This document shows positions 1 through 7,291 of a stretch of 52,656 nucleotides of DNA, in pieces. This stretch comes from Cryomorphaceae bacterium (GTDB taxonomy: Bacteria > Bacteroidota > Bacteroidia > Flavobacteriales > Schleiferiaceae). The translations under genes were made by a program, and so were the position numbers. Within the stretch, counting starts at the first letter, position 1. Every line of letters starts with the position of its first letter. The notes under the pieces are model-generated. The model did no database searches, was not told the origin of the DNA, and was given only the letters and a program-made list of their open reading frames with translations. The stretch covers positions 1 to 52,656 of the forward strand of contig SKIJ01000016.1 of assembly GCA_007116495.1 (NCBI GenBank). The letters are read 5' to 3'.

Positions 1-107
1 CCATTACCATTACCATTTCCGTTATCGTCGTCGTCGCTACAAGCAGCGAAAAATCCCATTCCAATTATGGCAGAAACCATAAACACTCGATTAAATACTT
101 TTTTCAT
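1..107 (-). CDS. Lipoprotein, N-terminal fragment (cut by window edge)
   Basis: Only the first 35 codons are inside the window. The translation starts MKKVFNRVF, continues through a hydrophobic stretch and reaches a lipobox-like F-A-A-C, so a signal-peptidase II lipoprotein is likely. After the cysteine comes S-D-D-D-D and then N-G repeats encoded by repeated GGTAAT and GAC codons. An acidic stretch straight after the lipidated cysteine is the lipoprotein export signal described in Bacteroidota for surface-exposed lipoproteins, so I infer a surface location. Nothing can be said about the mature domain. The 213 bp between this gene and the atoE stop hold no gene that I can see. Confidence 0.75.
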   Translation of the reverse strand, partial: MKKVFNRVFMVSAIIGMGFFAACSDDDDNGNGNGN

Positions 108-320
108 GGTGAATTTTGTTTTAGTTAATATTGTTCTTTTAACGAGTATATGTTCTGTATTGTTTAATCTTTTTGTTAAAATATTCCACAAATTCTTTTT
201 TTAGCGTTAGCGGTACTTTACATCAGTATGTAATGCATAACTGGTCTGCTGTTTAGGGGGGGTAAGGATGAACTTATCGACATGACATCATAATAACATC
301 ACGTAAAGTATAAGTAAAAC

Positions 321-1652
321 TTAAGTCACGAGTAATGCAATAGTATAAACAAGTGCACCGACCAACATAATTAAAAACGTATAAGGAAGAACGCGATGTG
401 CTTTAAGGCCGGTTATAGCTAATAGTGGTAGTGCCCAAAATGGTTGAAGCATATTGGTCAGTTGATCACCGTACGCCATCGTCATGATTCCTTTTTGCAA
501 CGGAATATTTGCTGCATCGCAAATGGATATTATTAACGGTCCTTGAACGGCCCACTGACCTCCTCCACTCGGAACAAAAAAATTGACAAGTCCGGCACTA
601 CCCATAATTGATAGCATGATGCCATTATCACTGCCAACATTTGTGAACCACGTTGTTAGAGAGTCTATTAACCCTCCATAGCGTAGTATGCCCATGATTC
701 CGAAGTAAAACGGAAATTGTATGATTATAGAAGCTGCACCATCCATGCCGGCACGAATGGATTTTAAAAAGTGAGATAAACTACCATAAGTTACTAAGGC
801 AAATGATAAAAATATTGCGTTTAGCGTATTTGGGCCAAATCCTTCATTTGATGTAATACTGTTTGTAATGGTTGCAGCAGCTAAAGCCAAACCCGTTAAA
901 AGTGCTGGTAGCCGTGTATTTTCGAAACGTTCTGCACCACTTGTTTTTCCTTGTGCATGCTGTTCACTTTTAAAAGGAGCAAGTGGTTCTTCATTACTTT
1001 GTCGCTTACGAAAAATGAGCAGGGTTAACGGCACCAGGAACAATAATAGTACGAAAAGAGTAAGATTGCTCAATGAAAGCACCGTATCTCTGAGAGGTAT
1101 GTATACTGGTGCATCAGCAATACCACTTAATTCAATAAGGTGATTATTTTCCGCCGCTTTCAATGGAGCCGATCCGGATATACCTGAATGCCAAGTCATC
1201 ATGCCACTGTACCCGGCAGCTCCCAGCAAGGGATAGTAAAAAGCAATGTTTCTTTTTTGAAAATCTTCTGCAATTTTACGCGCCACAATTGCGCCAACAA
1301 TAAGTCCAAGGCCCCAATTCACCCAACAAAGGAGCATGCTTAACAAGCATAGGGTTACCAGGGCTTGTGATTGGTTTCTGAGCAATAAAGTTGCACGAGC
1401 AATAAGAAGGGTAATTGGTGGGCTCACGGCTACACTGTATCCAAGTATAAGAATGAGTGCCATTTGTAAGGTGAACACCATCATAGATGGATCCCAAAAT
1501 CCACGTTGCCAGTGCTTGCTTAATTCAATAAGAGAATGACCGCCTATGCTTAGAGAAAGCAGTGCAGCAACAGCTGTCAACAATAAAGCCAGTCCAAATG
1601 GCCCTGGCATGAGCATTCTAAAAACCCGTTCGAATTGCTGTGAAGCAGACAT
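321..1652 (-). CDS. atoE: Short-chain fatty acid transporter, AtoE family
   Basis: This 443-residue protein is almost wholly hydrophobic, with about ten to twelve membrane segments, and matches the AtoE/short-chain fatty acid transporter family in length and motifs. Conserved stretches include N-F-F-V-P-S-G-G-G-Q-W-A-V-Q-G-P (about 357-372) and G-D-Q-L-T-N-M-L-Q-P-F-W (about 395-406). The family imports acetoacetate or other short-chain acids across the inner membrane. It is the last gene of a leftward cluster and begins 3 bp after the DUF3127 stop. Together with the mutase subunit at the head of the cluster this suggests short-chain or branched acyl-CoA metabolism, which is inference. E. coli atoE sits with CoA-transferase genes; none is present here. 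Confidence 0.9.
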   Translation of the reverse strand: MSASQQFERVFRMLMPGPFGLALLLTAVAALLSLSIGGHSLIELSKHWQRGFWDPSMMVFTLQMALILILGYSVAVSPPITLLIARATLLLRNQSQALVTLCLLSMLLCWVNWGLGLIVGAIVARKIAEDFQKRNIAFYYPLLGAAGYSGMMTWHSGISGSAPLKAAENNHLIELSGIADAPVYIPLRDTVLSLSNLTLFVLLLFLVPLTLLIFRKRQSNEEPLAPFKSEQHAQGKTSGAERFENTRLPALLTGLALAAATITNSITSNEGFGPNTLNAIFLSFALVTYGSLSHFLKSIRAGMDGAASIIIQFPFYFGIMGILRYGGLIDSLTTWFTNVGSDNGIMLSIMGSAGLVNFFVPSGGGQWAVQGPLIISICDAANIPLQKGIMTMAYGDQLTNMLQPFWALPLLAITGLKAHRVLPYTFLIMLVGALVYTIALLVT

Positions 1653-1655
1653 GTG

Positions 1656-2042
1656 TTAGAACGGAAGATCGTCATCACTTCCCTCTGCGGGGCTATCTAA
1701 TGGCGGCAAATTAGAAGGAGGTCCATCATTATGCTGTGGCGCGTTTCCAGTATTGGTTGGGGCTGCGGCTTGCATTGGCTCAATTCGCCATCCGTGAATG
1801 GAGTTGAAGTACTTTACTTGTCCATCGGGTGCCGTCCATTCTCTACCTCTAAGGTTAATGGAAATTTTTACATCCTGCCCAATTTGTACCGTATTGAGAA
1901 GTTCACACTTGTCTTGAATGAATTCAACAAGAATATGTTGAGGATACTGTTCTTGCGTTGTAATGACACATTCGCGCTTGCGAAATGAAGCAGTTACTTG
2001 TTTTTCGGGAAAGAGTTCTTTGATTTTTCCGGTGATTTCCAT
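1656..2042 (-). CDS. DUF3127 family protein with SSB-like acidic C-terminal tip
   Basis: A 128-residue protein. Residues 1-95 look like the small beta-rich DUF3127 domain common in Bacteroidota (starts MEITGKIKELFP; contains N-L-R-G-R-E-W and a G-W-R-I-E end). A Pro/Asn-rich linker of about 25 residues follows and the protein ends in G-S-D-D-D-L-P-F. That layout, a beta domain, a flexible linker and an acidic D-D-D-[IL]-P-F tip, is the architecture of bacterial single-stranded DNA-binding protein, whose tip recruits repair and replication partners. A role in nucleic-acid binding is therefore a reasonable inference, but no such function is established for DUF3127. It lies 27 bp after the flavin reductase and 3 bp before atoE. 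Confidence 0.8.
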   Translation of the reverse strand: MEITGKIKELFPEKQVTASFRKRECVITTQEQYPQHILVEFIQDKCELLNTVQIGQDVKISINLRGREWTAPDGQVKYFNSIHGWRIEPMQAAAPTNTGNAPQHNDGPPSNLPPLDSPAEGSDDDLPF

Positions 2043-2069
2043 GATGGAATTAACTTTAAAAATTGGTGT

Positions 2070-2969
2070 TTACTTTTGAATATTATCGCAAAGAAGAACC
2101 TTCCATGCTTTTTCAATTTTGCCCTTGTCGAGCAGTTCTTTTGCGTAGTGTTGAAGGTTTTCTCGAGCCTCCAAGCCATCACTGCTGTTATTGAAGATTG
2201 CTTGCACACGTGGATGCTCCAAAACACTGCGAATCTCTGAGTCGGTTGGGAGTGCCTCTACGTTCCCAAGCATCCCCAAATCGTTGCCATTAAAGACGTA
2301 TGAGTTGCGAATGCGCGGAGGAATGCTGTCTACCCCAATACCCAGTGAGCGAAGGGGTTTTTCAACTTCAAATAGTGCGTCACCAGAGGCACGAGCATAC
2401 CAATTCCCACCCAGTCGAGCAACCAAATCAATTTTGTTCTGGTCAATTTTACCGTCACTATTGAGTATGTCTCGTGATATATGCATGTGCAACACTTCGC
2501 AAATGACAAGATTACCGGCACCGCCATTGTCACCTAATGCGACAATATCGTTCACTTTACATTCCATTTGCACCGGTGATTCTTTTATGCGTGGAGGTGC
2601 TACGGAGACAGACGGTTCTTCAGTAAGACCGGCTTTTACAAACTCATTTACCCCTGTTTGATATTCGGTACTTGAAAGAGAGCACTGCTGCACCAAATCG
2701 TAATTGACAATATTAATGACAACCTCTCGTGTTTCTTCACAATTTCGAAGGGTGTCTTTTGTCGTGTTGTTGCGAACGCGTCTCGCCGGCGAAAAAATTA
2801 ATATGGGGGGATTGCTACTAAACACATTAAAAAAACTAAACGGACTTAAATTTGGGTTTCCATCTCCGTCTACTGTGCTTGCAAATGCAATGGGACGAGG
2901 CCCAATGGCCGCTTGAAGATATGCTTGGCGCTCCTGAGGACTCAGGTCGCTTAGTTTTAGTGATATCAT
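2070..2969 (-). CDS. Flavin reductase family protein (FMN-binding split barrel)
   Basis: A 299-residue protein of the flavin reductase-like / FMN-binding split-barrel family. The N-terminal half carries the expected motifs: I-G-P-R-P-I-A-F-A-S-T near residue 22 to 32, then N-L-S-P-F-S-F-F-N and P-P-I-L-I-F-S-P. The family binds FMN and reduces it, or acts as an oxidoreductase; the substrate here cannot be told. The C-terminal region past about residue 200 is less familiar. It overlaps the upstream mutase subunit by 4 bp (ATGA), which argues for translational coupling, so flavin chemistry and the mutase subunit may be used together. That link is inference. Confidence 0.85.
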   Translation of the reverse strand: MISLKLSDLSPQERQAYLQAAIGPRPIAFASTVDGDGNPNLSPFSFFNVFSSNPPILIFSPARRVRNNTTKDTLRNCEETREVVINIVNYDLVQQCSLSSTEYQTGVNEFVKAGLTEEPSVSVAPPRIKESPVQMECKVNDIVALGDNGGAGNLVICEVLHMHISRDILNSDGKIDQNKIDLVARLGGNWYARASGDALFEVEKPLRSLGIGVDSIPPRIRNSYVFNGNDLGMLGNVEALPTDSEIRSVLEHPRVQAIFNNSSDGLEARENLQHYAKELLDKGKIEKAWKVLLCDNIQK

Positions 2970-4063
2970 TTGCTCTTGTATGTTTTGATGAATGTTGTCA
3001 TTTCTTCGCGATGATTCATTTGTAGATAGCCTCCTTTTTGCTCAATTGCACGGAATGCATCCCATGCTTCGTTTGCCAAATCGCGGGTTTGATTCTCAAA
3101 AAAATAACTTCCGGATGCGGGGTCAAGTTGGGCGTTGAGATGCGCTTCATATTGAAAAATCAATTGAGCATTGCGCGCTACGCGGTAACCAAAATTATCA
3201 ATTTTACCGGTTACAGCATTGTGAGGCTCGATGCACAATGCTTGTGCACCGCCAACAATCGCTCCCATGCCCTCAGCTGTATTTCGAATCATGTTGTCGT
3301 AAACATCATCGGTTGATTTATTGCGCATGCTGCTGCGTACAAAAATGAAGGGGTCAGGCGGTTGATTGTGGTCGTTTTTCTCGAGTAAGTAATGATGAAG
3401 CTGGAAGAGCGCTCTTAGCAGGATGATGTTGGTAAAGTAATGGCCAAACGTTGGAAGCGTGTACCAAATGTCTTTTGGCTCTGTTCCACTTTGCAACATG
3501 TCATGGCATTGCGCAATAGCCAAACCTAAAATCAAGGCAGGTGATAGCGTTTCATAAGGGAACAAATCAATACCAGAAAACCGGACTCCGTTTTTGCTCA
3601 ATCCCGAATATGACTCTTTGCAGCAATAAAAAACCGCAGGGTGGTCTTTGAGGTACCGTTTGCTAATATGATTTTCTAATGATTTAATCGAAGCTGCTTC
3701 GTTGCAAAAAACAAAAAGTGAAATGTATTCAAGCTCAATATTCGTTAAAAGCTTATCCCAATTGATATCTTTATCTATAGATAAGTAAACACCATTGGCA
3801 CCGCCAATCAATGCCTTCAGGATAGATGCATTATCTTCTTCTTCATCGTTGATGATTCCGTGTGGATGAACAATTGTCCATTCGTTTCGCTCGTAGTGTG
3901 GTAGATAGCTGCTTTCTCGCTGTGTATGTAATGGGTTGATATTTAGCGCACTTCCACTTGCCAACTCATTGAGGTTAGGCGTTCCTGTTTCTGCAATTAT
4001 TCTCTCGCGCCACTCTAACTCTGATAAGGGTGCGAACTCATTAAAACTCAGATTTTTACCCAT
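2966..4063 (-). CDS. mutA: Methylmalonyl-CoA mutase family small (beta) subunit, short form
   Basis: A 365-residue protein resembling the small, non-catalytic subunit of methylmalonyl-CoA mutase. The C-terminal part has the characteristic D-P-A-S-G-S-Y-F-F-E-N followed by a helix ending in E-Q-K-G-G-Y. The start M-G-K-N-L is well placed 27 bp downstream of a promoter-like TACATTTG element. Small subunits I know are longer (roughly 450 residues or more in Bacteroidota), and no cobalamin-binding domain is present. The catalytic large subunit normally lies next to it, but here the next gene is a flavin reductase and nothing in the window encodes mutB. It may partner with a large subunit elsewhere, or be a repurposed paralogue. 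Confidence 0.75.
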   Translation of the reverse strand: MGKNLSFNEFAPLSELEWRERIIAETGTPNLNELASGSALNINPLHTQRESSYLPHYERNEWTIVHPHGIINDEEEDNASILKALIGGANGVYLSIDKDINWDKLLTNIELEYISLFVFCNEAASIKSLENHISKRYLKDHPAVFYCCKESYSGLSKNGVRFSGIDLFPYETLSPALILGLAIAQCHDMLQSGTEPKDIWYTLPTFGHYFTNIILLRALFQLHHYLLEKNDHNQPPDPFIFVRSSMRNKSTDDVYDNMIRNTAEGMGAIVGGAQALCIEPHNAVTGKIDNFGYRVARNAQLIFQYEAHLNAQLDPASGSYFFENQTRDLANEAWDAFRAIEQKGGYLQMNHREEMTTFIKTYKSK

Positions 4064-4090
4064 TATTATGTTTGCTGATTCGTAACGTCA

Positions 4091-4098
4091 CAAATGTA
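4091..4098 (-). promoter_or_regulatory. Promoter -7 element for the mutA-atoE cluster
   Basis: Read on the minus strand the sequence is TACATTTG, an exact TAnnTTTG match, 27 bp upstream of the mutA ATG. It is in the only gap (about 140 bp) ahead of the four leftward genes. I did not find a convincing -33 TTG. Confidence 0.45.
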
Positions 4099-4204
4099 AT
4101 ATACAAATGTTGAGTAGAACGATAAATACAGGTTGATGTCTCGGCATTTTTTAAATGGAAACACATACGCGCAATCACATCTCAACTGCCGTCGTATGCC
4201 ACTG

Positions 4205-5617
4205 CTAGTTCTTTTCCAATATATCGCCAGCCTTTTCTTTCATAAATGAATAGGCAGATTCATAATCGTTATGAATTTCTCCATCAAGTATGGCCTCCTT
4301 GATGGCGTTTTTTATAAGTCCTACTTCGCGACCAGGAGGTAAGTTAAAGGCCTTCATTATCTCACTACCCGTAATTGGGGGCTGCCAATTTCTCAACTTA
4401 TCTTCTTCTTCCACTTTAACCAGGCGTTCTCTAACCTCGCGAAAGTTGTTCAGGTACTTGCGCTTGCGGCGTTCGTTTTTTGTGGTTATATCGGCCTCCA
4501 CAAGCAGCATTAAATCATCAATATCATCACCTGCATCAAACAAAAGTCTGCGAACAGCGGAGTCGGTTACATTCTCGTTAGTGAGTGCCGTAGGCCGGCT
4601 GCTCATGGTTACAATCTTTTGCACGTACTTACTCGTGTTGCCAAGTGGTAGTTTTAAGCTCCTAAAAATGCGGGGCACCATTTTGCCACCTACAAATTCA
4701 TGTCCATGGAATGTCCATCCGATTTTTGCATCAAATTTTTTGACTACGGGTTTTCCGATATCGTGGAGTAAAGCCGCCCAGCGCAACCACAGTTTGTCTG
4801 TGTTTTTACTGATGTTGTCCACAACTTCTATGGTGTGGTAAAAGTTATCTTTGTGCAATTGCCCGTCGATTTCTTCAACGCCTTGTAATGCACTTATTTC
4901 GGGTAGAAAGTGATTGAGTAGTCCGGTTTCAAAAAGCAGAGCCAGTCCTTCAGATGGTCTTTCACAAGCCATGATTTTGTTAAATTCTGTCATAATGCGT
5001 TCAACCGATACGATTTCTAATCGGTGCGCATTTTTACGGATGGCTGCCAGTGTTTTAGGATGAATGGTGAAGTGCAGCTGAGAAGCAAATCGTATGGCGC
5101 GCATCATCCGCAATGGATCATCCGAAAAGGTTATGTCGGGATCTAATGGAGTAACGATGATTTCGTTTTCTAGGTGTTTCAGCCCGTCAAAAGGATCGAT
5201 GAATGTTCCAAACCCATTGGCGTTGACTTTTACTGCGAGCGCATTGATGGTGAAGTCCCGTCGGCGTTGGTCGTCTTCTAGAGTGCCGTCTTCTACAATG
5301 GGTTTGCGGCTGTCACTGCTGTAAGATTCTTTTCGAGCGCCTACGAATTCCAACTCCACATCATTGTGGCGGAGCATGGCAGTGCCAAATCGCTTAAAAA
5401 CGGTAACCTTTGGCTTTTCGGGCAATGCATTTGAAAGCGCTTCAGCCAACGCAATGCCATTGCCTACAGCAACGATGTCAATGTCATTGGGAAGGGGGCG
5501 GTTGAGCAGGTAATCGCGAACATAGCCACCTACAACGTAGGCATCTACGTTTAGTGCGTCTGCGGCTTCAGAGATGGATTGAAATATGTTGTCGGAAATG
5601 ATGTCTTTACCGTCCAT
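4205..5617 (-). CDS. cca: CCA tRNA nucleotidyltransferase / poly(A) polymerase family with HD domain
   Basis: The 470-residue enzyme adds or repairs the 3' CCA end of tRNAs. The nucleotidyltransferase head shows G-G-Y-V-R-D (30-35), the metal-binding D-I-D pair (45-47) and R-R-R-D-F-T-I-N-A (118-126), which is the usual RRD signature. The RNA-binding helical region follows, and an HD phosphohydrolase motif L-L-H-D-I-G-K-P sits at about 283-290. Length and order match Bacteroidota CCA enzymes. It is transcribed alone: about 140 bp separate it from mutA downstream and 130 bp from the membrane-protein gene upstream. No exact promoter motif was found in front of it. Confidence 0.92.
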   Translation of the reverse strand: MDGKDIISDNIFQSISEAADALNVDAYVVGGYVRDYLLNRPLPNDIDIVAVGNGIALAEALSNALPEKPKVTVFKRFGTAMLRHNDVELEFVGARKESYSSDSRKPIVEDGTLEDDQRRRDFTINALAVKVNANGFGTFIDPFDGLKHLENEIIVTPLDPDITFSDDPLRMMRAIRFASQLHFTIHPKTLAAIRKNAHRLEIVSVERIMTEFNKIMACERPSEGLALLFETGLLNHFLPEISALQGVEEIDGQLHKDNFYHTIEVVDNISKNTDKLWLRWAALLHDIGKPVVKKFDAKIGWTFHGHEFVGGKMVPRIFRSLKLPLGNTSKYVQKIVTMSSRPTALTNENVTDSAVRRLLFDAGDDIDDLMLLVEADITTKNERRKRKYLNNFREVRERLVKVEEEDKLRNWQPPITGSEIMKAFNLPPGREVGLIKNAIKEAILDGEIHNDYESAYSFMKEKAGDILEKN

Positions 5618-5746
5618 TGATGGATTAATTAGATTCTACCCATAAAATGGTATCATGGCTATTCAAAACGTTCGTGATAAACATCTACGAAGGGGCGTTT
5701 TTGAGTATGCCATAAACCAGTTAATGGACTTTAGTTACAGCTCGTA

Positions 5747-6082
5747 TCATGATTTACTAACGTAAACAGCTAAGAGTAATACCATAATCAAAATCCAGTA
5801 TATGAGTATGTTGATGCGTTTGATGCCAGCTTTTTGCTCGCGTATTTCTTCTCGTTCCGTCTCGTCATAGGAAACCGGAAAAAACAATGGGTACAGCATG
5901 AGTGCTTGATTGCGAAGGTCTTTGTTTGCGTTTTTTTTCCAACACTCCCAGCGATCCGTTGGTTTTTTGCGCTTTTTTTGCAAGTGAAGTAAGTCGTATT
6001 GCAATCCAACTTTAAAGGCGTACAAAACGACTAGTACGATTAAAAAAACGACAACGGCTATTGTAAAAATGGTTTCTGTCAT
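5747..6082 (-). CDS. Small two-helix membrane protein of unknown function
   Basis: I start this 111-residue protein at the ATG ending at 6082 (M-T-E-T-I-F); an upstream in-frame ATG would begin inside the promoter. It has one transmembrane helix at about 6-25, a central soluble loop rich in Lys, Arg and Trp (W-E-C-W-K-K near 45) and a second helix at the C-terminus ending Y-V-S-K-S. I do not recognise the family. A TACTTTTG promoter element lies only 8 bp upstream of the ATG, so the transcript should have almost no leader. It is divergent from tgt. Confidence 0.7.
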   Translation of the reverse strand: MTETIFTIAVVVFLIVLVVLYAFKVGLQYDLLHLQKKRKKPTDRWECWKKNANKDLRNQALMLYPLFFPVSYDETEREEIREQKAGIKRINILIYWILIMVLLLAVYVSKS

Positions 6083-6090
6083 GACGCCTG

Positions 6091-6098
6091 CAAAAGTA
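6091..6098 (-). promoter_or_regulatory. Promoter -7 element, small membrane protein gene
   Basis: Minus-strand TACTTTTG, 8 bp before the ATG that ends at 6082. With a start site a few bases beyond the element the mRNA would be leaderless or nearly so. It forms a divergent pair with the tgt element 37 bp away. Confidence 0.5.
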
Positions 6099-6135
6099 CG
6101 ATGCAAGAATGCATTTCCCTACTGATTTGCAGTTG

Positions 6136-6143
6136 TACTTTTG
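6136..6143 (+). promoter_or_regulatory. Promoter -7 element, tgt-lptG-EamA operon
   Basis: TACTTTTG, with only five bases (CACCG) between it and the tgt ATG at 6149. A start site at the usual distance falls on or next to the start codon, which implies a leaderless transcript and also fixes 6149, not the upstream ATG at 6101, as the start of tgt. Confidence 0.55.
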
Positions 6144-6148
6144 CACCG

Positions 6149-7291
6149 ATGAATAGAACAGCACCTTTTACACTTACGGCTACTGATAGCAAATCTGCCG
6201 CACGCGCTGGTGTGTTGCAAACCGCTCATGGCGATATAAAAACCCCTATTTTTATGCCGGTGGGCACCTTAGGCACGGTGAAAACTGTATCGCATCGGGC
6301 GTTGGAAAACGATGTGCATGCACAAATCATTCTCGGCAACACCTATCATTTAATGCTGCGCCCCGGAATGGAAGTGATGTCATCTGCCGGGGGACTGCAC
6401 CGCTTTTCCTCTTGGAATAAACCGTTGCTTACCGATAGTGGTGGATATCAGGTATATTCCTTAGCTGAAAACCGAAAAATAACCGAAGAAGGCGTTACTT
6501 TTCAGTCACACATTGACGGAAGCCGGCACATGCTCAGTCCCGAGCGCTCAATGGAAATTCAACGTCAGATAGGAGCAGACATTATAATGGCGTTTGATGA
6601 ATGTCCCCCGTATCCGTGTGAGGAAAACTATGCGCGTAAAAGCATGCATCTAACCCATCGTTGGCTCGATCGCAGTGTAGCGCAATGGAAAAAAGCGCCT
6701 GAAGCATACGGCTATCCGCAAATGTTGTTTCCCATAGTGCAGGGGAGTGTTTATCGCGATTTGCGCTTGCAATCTGCCGAATACATCGCTAGGGTTGATG
6801 CTCCGGGTAATGCCATTGGCGGACTTAGTGTTGGTGAGCCTGCGGAAGACATGTACGCCATGTGTGAGTTGGTTTGTGGTATGTTGCCAAAAGATAAACC
6901 GCGTTATTTGATGGGCGTTGGTACCCCAGCTAATTTGCTTGAATGCATTGCCTTAGGAGTAGATATGTTTGACTGTGTAATGCCAACGCGTAATGGCAGA
7001 AATGGCATGCTGTTCACAAAAAATGGCATTATCAACATTCGCAATTACAAATGGCACAACGATCATAGCCCCATTGATCCGGCTGGCGACTGCTATGTCG
7101 ATGCGGTGTACAGCAGGGCGTATTTACGTCATTTATTTGTCGCAAATGAGTATTTAGGTCGACACATTGCATCTTTACACAACCTGCGGTTTTATCTCTG
7201 GTTAATGGAGACGGCGCGCGAGAAAATAATTGAAGGAACATTTGCCTCTTGGAAATCGAGAATGGTTCCTGTTTTGCAATCACGTCTCTGA
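6149..7291 (+). CDS. tgt: tRNA-guanine transglycosylase (queuine tRNA-ribosyltransferase)
   Basis: A 380-residue enzyme that exchanges guanine for a queuosine precursor at tRNA position 34. It shows T-P-I-F-M-P-V-G-T near the N-terminus, L-L-T-D-S-G-G-Y-Q-V with the general acid/base aspartate, V-Q-G-S, and G-V-D-M-F-D-C-V-M-P-T-R-N-G-R-N-G containing the nucleophile aspartate. The structural zinc site is degenerate: where E. coli has C-x-C-x-x-C, this protein has G313-D-C315-Y-V-D318, so only the middle cysteine is kept, although the later histidine (L-H-N-L) remains. The start at 6149 is set by the promoter element just upstream. It overlaps lptG by one base (TGATG). Confidence 0.95.
   Translation: MNRTAPFTLTATDSKSAARAGVLQTAHGDIKTPIFMPVGTLGTVKTVSHRALENDVHAQIILGNTYHLMLRPGMEVMSSAGGLHRFSSWNKPLLTDSGGYQVYSLAENRKITEEGVTFQSHIDGSRHMLSPERSMEIQRQIGADIIMAFDECPPYPCEENYARKSMHLTHRWLDRSVAQWKKAPEAYGYPQMLFPIVQGSVYRDLRLQSAEYIARVDAPGNAIGGLSVGEPAEDMYAMCELVCGMLPKDKPRYLMGVGTPANLLECIALGVDMFDCVMPTRNGRNGMLFTKNGIINIRNYKWHNDHSPIDPAGDCYVDAVYSRAYLRHLFVANEYLGRHIASLHNLRFYLWLMETAREKIIEGTFASWKSRMVPVLQSRL

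Noticed and set aside
4132-4193. Possible pseudoknot (GTTGA/TCAAC crossing CGGCA/TGCCG) between cca and mutA
   Set aside because: Five-pair stems in a 60-base span are expected by chance fairly often, and nothing around them suggests an RNA gene.
4290-4841. 183-codon ORF antisense to cca
   Set aside because: Ser-rich shadow of the CCA enzyme gene with no promoter or known family.
5655-5765. 36-codon ORF on the plus strand between cca and the small membrane protein gene
   Set aside because: Starts ATG and has a plausible composition, but overlaps the end of the neighbouring gene, has no promoter motif and no family I recognise. It could be rechecked with RNA-seq.
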